Assembly: GCA_005880945.1 (NCBI GenBank) | Contig: VBIU01000016.1 | Location: forward strand, 1-58,738 | Length of the DNA: 58,738 nucleotides | Origin: Chloroflexota bacterium | Lineage (GTDB): Bacteria > Chloroflexota > Dormibacteria > Dormibacterales > Dormibacteraceae | Direction of reading: 5' to 3' | In this document: positions 24,892 to 32,460 of the stretch, piece by piece | Layout: every line of letters starts with the position of its first letter | Numbering within the stretch: the first letter of the stretch is position 1 | Notes under the pieces: generated by a model | What the model saw: only the letters and a program-made list of their open reading frames with translations | Database searches by the model: none | What the model was told of the DNA's origin: nothing | Program-made: the position numbers and the translations under genes

Positions 24892-26397
24892 ATGACCAGG
24901 GGGGTGATCGCCACCCCGCATCGTCTCGCGAGCGAAGCGGGAGCCCAAGTCATGCGGGACGGTGGCAACGCCGTAGATGCGGCGATCGCGGCTGACGCCG
25001 TGCTCTGCGTCGTCTACCCGCACATGACATCGGTCGGAGGCGACTTGATGGCCATCGTCTGGCCGGCGGGAGCTTCCTCACCTGTCGGTCTCATCGGCGC
25101 CGGGCGCTCCGGCGAGCTCGCCACCATCGATGCGATTCGCTCGCGCGGCCACGACACCATGCCGGAGAGAGGCGTGCTAAGCGTCACTGTGCCGGGAACC
25201 GTCGACGCGTGGGGCCGGCTCATCGAGAGATTCGGGACGCTGGGCATGGCGCCGGTGCTGGAGGCGGCGGTGCACCTGGCCGGGGACGGCTATGTCATCA
25301 CGGAGCGACTGTCCGAGTTCTTGAAGCGGGACGCAGAGATGCTTGCTCGGGAGCCGGCTGCGCACGAGCTGTATCCGCCGATGGAGGCCGGCATGCTTCT
25401 GCGCAACCCCGACCTCGCCTCCGTGCTGACCGGCATCGGCCGCGCCGGGATCAACGGCTTCTACCGGGGAGAGGTCGCAGCCGCCATCGCCGAGGCGATT
25501 CGGAGGCGCGACGGGCTCGTTACCATGCGCGACCTGTCGACGCACCGCTCGCAGTGGGTCGACCCTCTGACGGTCGACTATCGAGACGTGACCGTTTACG
25601 AGCTGCCGCCGCCTACCCAGGGCCTTACGGCGCTGGCCATGCTCGCGAGGCTGAACGGGGTCTCGCCTGGCGACCTGCGGCCGGGCCCCGGTTTCGTGAC
25701 CGCGTTCAAAGGCATCCGGGACGCGTGCTATGCGCTTCGAGACCGCTACATCACCGACCCGGACTTCGCGAGCGTGCCGATCGAGCCCTTCCTCGATCCT
25801 CTGAACGTGCCGGCGGGGGGCGGCGGGGACGGGCACGACGGCGGCGACACGATCTATCTCTGCGCGGCGGACGAGCACGGCAACCTGGTGTCGCTGATCC
25901 AGAGCGTCTCGTATGCGTTCGGTTCGGGCATCGTCGCCGAGGGCACAGGAATGCTGCTGCAGAACCGCGGCTCGTACTTCAAGCTCGATCCAGCGCACGT
26001 GAACCGGCTGGAGCCGAAGAAGCGCACCATGCACACCCTGATCCCGGCGATGGCCGCGCGCGACGGCCGTCCATGGGCCATCTTCGGGTCGATGGGCGGC
26101 GAGGGCCAGCCTCAGCTGCAGACGCAGGTCCTCATCAACCTGGTCGATCACCGACTCGAGCCTGACGAGGCGGTCGGACGGCCCCGCATCCGCATCCAGG
26201 CCGGCGGCGAGAAGATCTCCGTCGAGGCCGACTATCCGGGCGCCGGCGATCTCAAGCGATCTGGGCTTCGAATCGAGCTGATGCCGGCCATGCATCACAC
26301 GCTTGGCCACGCTCACGCGATCGTCATCGACGGCCCGGACAGCTGGCGTGCTGGGGCGGACCCGCGTTCGGACGGATCGGTCGAGCGGTCTCCATGA
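24892..26397 (+). CDS. Gamma-glutamyltransferase-family Ntn hydrolase
   Basis: A 501-residue protein matching the GGT family: GVIATPHRLASEAGAQVMRDGGNAVDAAIAADAVLCVVYPH at the N-terminus in two conserved blocks, GLIGAGRSG, VPGTVDAWGRL, and the autoprocessing site GGDTIYLCAADEHGNLVS, with Thr 320 as the expected nucleophile. It also has SVSYAFGSGIVAEGTGMLLQNRG and the end region GSMGGEGQPQ. Enzymes of this family cleave gamma-glutamyl amides or acylases; no signal peptide is seen, so it may be cytoplasmic. It lies 9 bases after the lipid kinase gene. Substrate unknown. Confidence 0.85.
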   Translation: MTRGVIATPHRLASEAGAQVMRDGGNAVDAAIAADAVLCVVYPHMTSVGGDLMAIVWPAGASSPVGLIGAGRSGELATIDAIRSRGHDTMPERGVLSVTVPGTVDAWGRLIERFGTLGMAPVLEAAVHLAGDGYVITERLSEFLKRDAEMLAREPAAHELYPPMEAGMLLRNPDLASVLTGIGRAGINGFYRGEVAAAIAEAIRRRDGLVTMRDLSTHRSQWVDPLTVDYRDVTVYELPPPTQGLTALAMLARLNGVSPGDLRPGPGFVTAFKGIRDACYALRDRYITDPDFASVPIEPFLDPLNVPAGGGGDGHDGGDTIYLCAADEHGNLVSLIQSVSYAFGSGIVAEGTGMLLQNRGSYFKLDPAHVNRLEPKKRTMHTLIPAMAARDGRPWAIFGSMGGEGQPQLQTQVLINLVDHRLEPDEAVGRPRIRIQAGGEKISVEADYPGAGDLKRSGLRIELMPAMHHTLGHAHAIVIDGPDSWRAGADPRSDGSVERSP

Positions 26398-26421
26398 ATA
26401 CGGGCCCAAACCTTGGCTCGG

Positions 26422-26427
26422 TATAAT
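26422..26427 (+). promoter_or_regulatory. Likely -10 box for rpsO
   Basis: A perfect TATAAT stands 11 bases before the TTG start of rpsO. No convincing -35 hexamer is visible 16-18 bases upstream. The gap leaves room only for a very short leader without a Shine-Dalgarno sequence, suggesting leaderless or near-leaderless initiation (inference). Confidence 0.6.
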
Positions 26428-26438
26428 TCCAAATCGGT

Positions 26439-26708
26439 TTGGCAACAGAGACAGAAGTCAAAGGCAAGCTGATCGCGGAGCACAGACGCGCAGACAAGGA
26501 CACGGGCTCGCCCGAGGTCCAGATTGCGCTCTCGACCGCTCGCATCCGGGAGCTCACCGAGCACCTGAAGACGCACGCCAAGGACCACCACTCGCGCCGC
26601 GGCCTACTCCTCCTGGTTGGCAAGCAACGGCGTCTGCTGAACTACCTGAGAGACACCGACATCGAGCGCTACCGCGCGCTCGTCGGGAAGCTCGGGATCA
26701 GGAGATAG
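26439..26708 (+). CDS. rpsO: 30S ribosomal protein S15
   Basis: An 89-residue uS15: a four-helix protein with [49 protein letters not shown] and [23 protein letters not shown]. It binds the 16S rRNA central domain. The TTG start follows a TATAAT box closely and has no Shine-Dalgarno sequence. The rpsO-pnp order is conserved in bacteria. Confidence 0.96.
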   Translation: MATETEVKGKLIAEHRRADKDTGSPEVQIALSTARIRELTEHLKTHAKDHHSRRGLLLLVGKQRRLLNYLRDTDIERYRALVGKLGIRR

Positions 26709-26873
26709 CCGGGCTGGGGCTAGAGCCCAGCCGATTAAGTCAATCGGGAGGACTCCACGCTGGGCGCGGGGTCAGCTCTTAGAAGCTCTCGCTGAGGTTT
26801 ACCTGAGCCGCAGCTGCTAGGAATCTGACCCAGGACGCACCTCGGGGAAGTCCTCCCAAATGGAGGAATGCGC
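26709..26873 (+). promoter_or_regulatory. Structured leader of pnp with a ribosome-site-hiding hairpin
   Basis: Three visible pairings make a coherent fold. P1 is GGCTGGG/CCCAGCC (26712-26718 with 26726-26732). P2 is GGGTCAG/CTGACCC (26769-26775 with 26825-26831). A hairpin TCCTCC/GGAGGA (26851-26856 with 26862-26867, loop CAAAT) buries the pnp Shine-Dalgarno sequence. In addition GGGAGGAC (26746-26753) is the exact complement of GTCCTCCC (26850-26857), which would enclose P2 and free the ribosome-binding site. The two states exclude each other. pnp is autoregulated through its leader in E. coli; a switch here is inference. Confidence 0.6.
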
Positions 26874-29108
26874 GTGGCAATTGTCACAAAGAACGTGGAG
26901 GTCGCCGGGAGGCGGCTGTCGATCGAAACCGGCAGGGTGGCCGAGCAGGCGAACGGGGCGGTGATTCTCCGCCAGGGCGATTCCGTGGTGCTCAGCACCG
27001 CGGTGATGTCGAAGGACCCTCGCGAGGGGGTGGACTTCTTCCCGCTGACCTGCGACTACGAGGAGAAGCTCTACGCAGTCGGCAAGATCCCTGGCGCTTT
27101 CATGCGCCGCGAAGGTCGCCCCAGCGAGACGGCAATCCTTGCCTCGAGACTGACGGACCGGCCGCTGCGCCCGCTGTTCCCGGACGGGTTCCGGCTCGAC
27201 ATCCAGGTCGTGTCGACGGTGCTCTCCGTCGACCAGGAAAACGACCCAACGATCCTCAGCATCAACGGAGCCTCGACCGCCCTGGTGATCTCCGACATCC
27301 CGTGGGCCGGACCGGTGGGCGCCGTGAAGATGGGTTTCATCGACGGAGCGCTCGTCGTCAACCCGCCGATGTCGCGCATGGAAGAGTCGGACCTCGACCT
27401 CACGGTTGCGGGAACCTCGGACGCGATTTTGATGGTTGAAGCAGGCGCGAAGGGCGTCACCGAGCAGACGGTGGTCGAGGCGCTTGCGATGGCCCACGAG
27501 GCGATCAAGCAGCTGTGCGCGGCTCAGAACGAGCTGCGCGAGCAGATCGGCAAGGCCAAGCTCGAGTACACCCCGCCCTCATACCCCGAGCAGATGGTCG
27601 AGGTGGTGAGCGAGTACCTCGCTCTGCGACTCGACCAGGCAGCGTTCAACCCTGACAAAGCTGCGCGCGAGGCGAGCACCGACGAGCTCCGTAAGAAGAC
27701 CATTGCCGAGCTGGGCGACCGCTTTCCCGAGCACGTCGAAGTCCTCGGCAAGCTCTTCGACAAGAAGCTCAAGGACCGCGTCCGCGAGCGAATTGTCGAC
27801 GAGGGAGTTCGCATGGACGGCCGTGGGCTCAAGGATGTGCGCGAGATCACCGTGGAAGTCGGGGTGCTGCCGCGGACTCACGGTTCGGGGCTCTTCACGC
27901 GAGGCCAGACTCAGGCCCTGACCATCGCGACCCTCGGCTCGATGTCCGACAAGCAGAAGCTCGACGGACTTGGGGTCGAAGAATTCAAGCGCTACATGCA
28001 CCACTACAACTTCCCTCCGTTCTCCGTTGGCGAGGCGCGCCCGCTGCGCGGCCCAGGCCGCCGCGAGATCGGGCACGGGGCGCTCGCCGAGCGAGCTCTT
28101 CTTGCGGTGATCCCTTCGGTCGACGAGTGGCCCTACACGATGAGGCTGGTCTCCGAAATCCTGAGCTCCAACGGCTCGACCTCGATGGCATCGGTGTGCG
28201 GATCGACGCTCTCGCTGATGGATGCCGGCGTGCCGATCAAGGCGCCTGTTGCCGGGATCGCGATGGGCCTCGTAACGCGTGGGGGCAAGTTCGCGGTGCT
28301 CACCGACATCCAGGGCGTCGAGGACAACCTCGGCGACATGGACTTCAAGGTGGCAGGCACCAAAGACGGCATCACGGCGCTGCAGATGGACATCAAGATC
28401 AAGGGGCTGCCACACGAGATCCTTGCCCAGGCGCTGGAACAGGCTCGGGAAGCGCGGCTCTTCGTGCTCGACAAGATGCTCGCGGTGCTACCTCAGCCGC
28501 GCGCCGATCTGAGCCCTTACTCACCGCGCATCACGACGATCCACATCAACCCGGACAAGATCCGCGACATCATCGGCCCGGGAGGCAAGATGATCCGCAA
28601 GATCACCGAAGAGACAGGCGCCCAGATCGACGTCGAGGACGATGGGCGTGTCTTCATCGCGGCGGTCGACCAGGAGGGTGGCAAGAGGGCTATTGACTGG
28701 ATCAAGGGCCTTACCGACGAGGTCGAGGTGGGCAAGATCTACCAGGGCAAGGTCGTCAGGATCATGCCGTTCGGGGCCTTCGTCGAGGTGCTTCCGAATC
28801 AAGACGGCCTGGTTCACATCTCCAAGCTGACCGACCACAGGGTCGAGAGGGTTGAAGAGGTCGCCAACGTCGGCGATGAGATCGTGGTCAAAGCTGTCGA
28901 GGTCGACAGCCAGGGCAGGCTCAACCTGAGCCGGCAGGCCGCAATCGAGGAGCTGACCTCCAAGGGGCTGCCGATCGAGGAGAAGATCGACAAGGAAGCC
29001 ATGGCGGTCGCCCTGGCGTCTCCTCCGCCACCGCCCCGCGAAGGGGGCTTCAGCGGCGGCAACCGAGGTGGACGCAACGGCGGAGGCGGCGGCCGCAACC
29101 GCCGCTAG
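26874..29108 (+). CDS. pnp: Polynucleotide phosphorylase
   Basis: A 744-residue 3'-5' phosphorolytic exoribonuclease and degradosome-type enzyme. Its parts in order are a first RNase PH domain (NGAVILRQGDSVVLSTAV, FMRREGRPSETAILASRLTD), an all-helical linker, a second RNase PH domain (DGRGLKDVREITVEVGVLPR, HGSGLFTRGQTQAL, SSNGSTSMASVCGSTLSLMD), a KH domain (IRDIIGPGGKMIRKI), an S1 domain (GKVVRIMPFGAFVEVLPNQDGLVHIS) and a Gly/Arg/Asn-rich tail. GTG 26874 lies 6 bases after GGAGGA; ATG 26868 is in frame but too close to it. Confidence 0.96.
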   Translation: MAIVTKNVEVAGRRLSIETGRVAEQANGAVILRQGDSVVLSTAVMSKDPREGVDFFPLTCDYEEKLYAVGKIPGAFMRREGRPSETAILASRLTDRPLRPLFPDGFRLDIQVVSTVLSVDQENDPTILSINGASTALVISDIPWAGPVGAVKMGFIDGALVVNPPMSRMEESDLDLTVAGTSDAILMVEAGAKGVTEQTVVEALAMAHEAIKQLCAAQNELREQIGKAKLEYTPPSYPEQMVEVVSEYLALRLDQAAFNPDKAAREASTDELRKKTIAELGDRFPEHVEVLGKLFDKKLKDRVRERIVDEGVRMDGRGLKDVREITVEVGVLPRTHGSGLFTRGQTQALTIATLGSMSDKQKLDGLGVEEFKRYMHHYNFPPFSVGEARPLRGPGRREIGHGALAERALLAVIPSVDEWPYTMRLVSEILSSNGSTSMASVCGSTLSLMDAGVPIKAPVAGIAMGLVTRGGKFAVLTDIQGVEDNLGDMDFKVAGTKDGITALQMDIKIKGLPHEILAQALEQAREARLFVLDKMLAVLPQPRADLSPYSPRITTIHINPDKIRDIIGPGGKMIRKITEETGAQIDVEDDGRVFIAAVDQEGGKRAIDWIKGLTDEVEVGKIYQGKVVRIMPFGAFVEVLPNQDGLVHISKLTDHRVERVEEVANVGDEIVVKAVEVDSQGRLNLSRQAAIEELTSKGLPIEEKIDKEAMAVALASPPPPPREGGFSGGNRGGRNGGGGGRNRR

Positions 29109-29111
29109 CTG

Positions 29112-29873
29112 GTGGCCGACCCGATCCGTGTGGCGGTAGCCGGTCACCGCGGCAAGGTTGGCTCGCTGCTCGCCACGGCTCTCCAGGCCGATCCGGGGAT
29201 CGAGTACGTCGGTGGGGTTGGCACCGGCGACGACCTCGCTGCATTCTTGAAGAAGACGCGGCCGCAGGCTCTTGTCGACTTCACGCGTCCCTCAGTCGCC
29301 CTCCACAACGCGCTGGCAGCGGTGGCCGCCGGCGCGGCGCCGGTCGTCGGCACCTCAGGCATCCCTGCTGACGGGATCGACAAGCTCGAAGTGGCATGCA
29401 AGGAGAAGGGACTTGGCGGCATCGTCGCTCCGAACTTCGCAATCGGCGCCGTGCTGATGATGTACCTCGCCGAGATCGCCGCCCCTCATTTCGACGCGGC
29501 CGAGATCGTGGAGATGCACCACGCCGCCAAGCTGGACGCGCCATCAGGCACTGCGCTGGCGACGGCCAAACGGCTCGCCGCGCGCCGGGGTGACAAGCCC
29601 TTCGCCCACAAGAAGGTCGAGAAGGAGACGCTCGCCGGGACGCGAGGCGGGGAAGAGGGGAACATCGCGGTGCACAGCATCCGCCTGCCCGGCTTCGTCG
29701 CCGACCAGGAGGTCATATTCGGCCTGCCCGGGCAGACGCTCACCGTCGCACATCGGACGACGAGCAGGGAAGCGTACGTGCCCGGGGTGCTTCTGGCGAT
29801 CCGCCGCGTGACTGGCGAGCCGCGTTTCTACAGGGGCCTCGACGAGCTGCTCGGACTCGGATCCCTGCCATAG
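29112..29873 (+). CDS. dapB: 4-hydroxy-tetrahydrodipicolinate reductase
   Basis: A 253-residue enzyme of lysine/diaminopimelate synthesis, reducing the DapA product with NAD(P)H. It shows the Rossmann start RVAVAGHRGKVG, VDFTRPSVALHNA, GTSGIPADGID, APNFAIGAVLM and the catalytic signature EMHHAAKLDAPSGTALATA. The GTG start lies 3 bases after pnp. It forms a lysine block with asd and dapA directly downstream. Confidence 0.95.
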   Translation: MADPIRVAVAGHRGKVGSLLATALQADPGIEYVGGVGTGDDLAAFLKKTRPQALVDFTRPSVALHNALAAVAAGAAPVVGTSGIPADGIDKLEVACKEKGLGGIVAPNFAIGAVLMMYLAEIAAPHFDAAEIVEMHHAAKLDAPSGTALATAKRLAARRGDKPFAHKKVEKETLAGTRGGEEGNIAVHSIRLPGFVADQEVIFGLPGQTLTVAHRTTSREAYVPGVLLAIRRVTGEPRFYRGLDELLGLGSLP

Positions 29874-29894
29874 CCGCTTGCACCCGGATCGACT

Positions 29895-29900
29895 TAAACT
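29895..29900 (+). promoter_or_regulatory. Possible -10 box for asd
   Basis: TAAACT lies 6 bases before the GTG start of asd, in the 33-base gap after dapB. No Shine-Dalgarno sequence is visible in the gap and no good -35 hexamer is seen. The spacing would suit a leaderless transcript. Weak evidence on its own. Confidence 0.35.
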
Positions 29901-29906
29901 GACGTC

Positions 29907-30929
29907 GTGCCCACCTCCAAGCGACTAAACGTTGCCGTCGTCGGCGCGACGGGGATGGTCGGCCACGTCATGCTCTCGATCCTCGCCGAGCGCAACTTTC
30001 CGAGCGCGAGCGTCAGAGCACTGGCGTCAGTACGCTCGAAGGGTTTGAAGGTGCCCTACAACGGGAGCTCGATAACCATCGAGCCGATCGAAGAGAAAGC
30101 ATTCAAGGGCATCGATGTCGCGCTCTTCGCGGCGAGCACGGATATCTCTCTGATATATGCGCCCGTGGCAGCCGAGGCCGGCGCCCTGGTGATCGACAAC
30201 AGCTCGGCCTGGCGCATGAAGGAGAACGTTCCGCTCGTGGTCCCCGAGGTGAACCGCGACGACATCCGCGACAACGAAGGCATCATCGCCAATCCAAACT
30301 GCTGCGCGGTTCCGCTCACCGTCGTCTTGCATCCGCTGCAGAAAGCAGTCGGTATCGAGCGGGTCGTCGTCTCCACCTATCAGTCCGCGTCCGGTGCAGG
30401 CCGCGCGCTGGTGGAGGAGCTCGAAGAGCAGACCAAAGCCATCGCGAGTGGGGCTGAGCCGCAGGCTGTCGTTTATCCGCACCAGCTCGCGTACAACGTG
30501 GTCCCGGGGGGTTGGCATCCCGACATGGACGGCTTCAACGAGGAAGAGGTCAAGATCGTCAACGAGACGCGCAAGATCATGCACCTGGCAGGACTGCGCA
30601 TTGCCGCCACGTGCGTGCGTGTGCCGGTCCCGATCGGCCATGGAGAATCGGTCTTTGTCGAGACCACGGAGAAGATCACCGCCGACGAAGCCCGCACCCT
30701 TTTCGGCACAGCTCCTGGCGTGATCGTCGAGGACGATCCGCACGCCAAGCTCTACCCGACGCCGCATAACGTTGCAGGCAAGGACGAGGTGTATGTTGGC
30801 CGCATCCGCAACGACCCCTCATCCGATCACGGCCTCGCCCTCTGGCTGGTGTCGGACAACCTGCGCAAGGGCGCCGCGCTCAACGCGGTACAGATCGCCG
30901 AGCACGCGATCGAACTGGGAGTGATTTAG
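29907..30929 (+). CDS. asd: Aspartate-semialdehyde dehydrogenase
   Basis: A 340-residue enzyme converting aspartyl phosphate to aspartate semialdehyde, the branch point to lysine, threonine and methionine. NADP-binding start LNVAVVGATGMVGHVML, then VIDNSSAWRM, the catalytic Cys block IIANPNCCAVPL, QSASGAGRALVEEL, and CVRVPVPIGHGESVFVE with the active-site His. The stop abuts the dapA ATG (TAGATG). Together with dapB and dapA it supplies diaminopimelate for the cell wall and lysine. Confidence 0.96.
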   Translation: MPTSKRLNVAVVGATGMVGHVMLSILAERNFPSASVRALASVRSKGLKVPYNGSSITIEPIEEKAFKGIDVALFAASTDISLIYAPVAAEAGALVIDNSSAWRMKENVPLVVPEVNRDDIRDNEGIIANPNCCAVPLTVVLHPLQKAVGIERVVVSTYQSASGAGRALVEELEEQTKAIASGAEPQAVVYPHQLAYNVVPGGWHPDMDGFNEEEVKIVNETRKIMHLAGLRIAATCVRVPVPIGHGESVFVETTEKITADEARTLFGTAPGVIVEDDPHAKLYPTPHNVAGKDEVYVGRIRNDPSSDHGLALWLVSDNLRKGAALNAVQIAEHAIELGVI

Positions 30930-31838
30930 ATGGCCAAGGAAATCGGTCGCCTGCTGACCGCGATGTTGACCCCGTTCAAGGCCGATGGCTCGGTTGACTA
31001 CGAGAACGCCGAGAAGCTAGCCGTGCTGCTCATCGCCGATGGGTCGGACGGCGTCGTCGTCTCGGGCACCACTGGAGAGTCGCCGGCGCTGAGCGACGAC
31101 GAGAAGATCGAGCTGGTGAAAGCGATCAAGAAGGCGATCCCGGGCAAGACCGTCGTCGCAGGCACGGGCAGCAACGACACGCATCATTCGGTGAAGCTCT
31201 CGGAAAGGGCCATGAAAGCGGGCGCCGACGCGCTGCTCGCGGTGGTGCCCTACTACAACAAGCCGCCGCAGGAAGGCATGTACCAGCACTTCAAGGCCAT
31301 CTCGGAGGCCGGGCCGACGATCATGTACAACATCCAGGGCCGCACCGCGGTCAACATGACCGCAGCGACCACCCTTCGGTGCGCCCAGCTCCCAGGCATC
31401 TTGGGCGTCAAGGAGGCGAGCGGCGACCTGGACCAGATCGGCTTTGTTTGCGCAGGCAAGCCGGACGGCTTTCGGGTCTGGAGCGGCGATGACAGTTGGA
31501 CTCTCCCCGTGCTCGCCGTCGGCGGCCACGGTGTCATCTGCGTCGTGTCGCACATCGCGGGGCGGTCGATGAAAAAGATGATCGATGCCCACACCAAGGG
31601 CGACAACGAGCTCGCGCGCAAGATTCACCTTGGGCTGCTGCCCGTCATCAAGGCTCTGATGACGACTGCCGCCAACCCGGTGCCGATCAAGTCGGCGCTC
31701 AACGCGCTCGGGTTCCCGGCCGGCACGTTCCGCCTTCCGCTGGTGCCGCTGGCCAAGGATCAGCTCGAGACGGTGATGCAGACGATCCGCGAGGCGGGTG
31801 ACCTGATCACGTTCAAGGCAGGCGTCAAAGTCGCTTAG
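30930..31838 (+). CDS. dapA: 4-hydroxy-tetrahydrodipicolinate synthase
   Basis: A 302-residue TIM-barrel aldolase condensing pyruvate with aspartate semialdehyde. It shows LLTAMLTPFKADGSVDYENA, the GTTGES motif, VVPYYNKPPQEGMYQHF with the conserved Tyr pair, and LGVKEASGDLDQI with the Schiff-base Lys. One variation is IMYNIQGRTAVNM where most DapA proteins have YNVPGRTG. It shares an operon with dapB and asd. Other N-acetylneuraminate-lyase superfamily roles are possible in principle, but the context argues for DapA. Confidence 0.94.
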   Translation: MAKEIGRLLTAMLTPFKADGSVDYENAEKLAVLLIADGSDGVVVSGTTGESPALSDDEKIELVKAIKKAIPGKTVVAGTGSNDTHHSVKLSERAMKAGADALLAVVPYYNKPPQEGMYQHFKAISEAGPTIMYNIQGRTAVNMTAATTLRCAQLPGILGVKEASGDLDQIGFVCAGKPDGFRVWSGDDSWTLPVLAVGGHGVICVVSHIAGRSMKKMIDAHTKGDNELARKIHLGLLPVIKALMTTAANPVPIKSALNALGFPAGTFRLPLVPLAKDQLETVMQTIREAGDLITFKAGVKVA

Positions 31839-31854
31839 CTCACCGGAGCTTCAG

Positions 31855-32460
31855 CTTCTTCACGCCGAGGTCCGAGCGTGCACCAAGTGCGGGCTCCACG
31901 CGACGAGAACCCAGGCCGTCCCGGGCATCGGGCCGTGCCCGGCCGACATCATGATCGTCGGGGAGGCGCCTGGCTTCAACGAGGATCGCCAGGGCGAGCC
32001 GTTCGTGGGCGCCGCAGGAAAGCTGCTTGACACGCTGCTTGCACGTATCGGCCTGAGCCGCAGCGACGTGTACATCACCAACGTCCTCAAATGCCGGCCG
32101 CCGCAGAACCGCGACCCCATGCCGAATGAGGCCGAGGCGTGCTCGCCTTACCTCGCGCGACAGCTCACCCTGGTGCGGCCCAAGGTCGTGCTCATCCTCG
32201 GGCGTCACGCTCTGGAGCGGCTGATGCCCGGCCAGGGTTCGATCTCGCGCATCCACGGCAGCATGGTCAAGCGCGGCGACATCGCCTACGTGCCGCTCTT
32301 CCATCCGGCAGCCGCGCTGCACAACGGCGCTCTCGTCGCGGACCTCGAGCATGACTTCGACCGCGTGAAGATCTATCTGGACAAGCTCCTCGCCCCGCCG
32401 CCTCCACCAGAACCGTCCCCCGTGGTGCGACAGGAATCCGAGCAGCTGCGTCTGCTGTGA
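31855..32460 (+). CDS. Type-4 uracil-DNA glycosylase; start codon unresolved
   Basis: An iron-sulfur uracil-DNA glycosylase that removes uracil from DNA. The core includes RACTKCGLHATRTQAVPGIG with two of the cluster Cys, IMIVGEAPGFNEDRQGEPFVG, YITNVLKCRPPQNRDP with the further Cys, LILGRHALERLMPG, and VPLFHPAAALHN. From the in-frame stop at 31804 to an ATC at 31927 there is no ATG, GTG, TTG, CTG or ATN codon, yet the essential CxxC lies in that interval. GGAG (31845-31848) is 6 bases before the codon CTT at 31855, which I use as a nominal start. A sequence error or very unusual initiation is possible. Confidence 0.85.
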   Translation, partial: LLHAEVRACTKCGLHATRTQAVPGIGPCPADIMIVGEAPGFNEDRQGEPFVGAAGKLLDTLLARIGLSRSDVYITNVLKCRPPQNRDPMPNEAEACSPYLARQLTLVRPKVVLILGRHALERLMPGQGSISRIHGSMVKRGDIAYVPLFHPAAALHNGALVADLEHDFDRVKIYLDKLLAPPPPPEPSPVVRQESEQLRLL

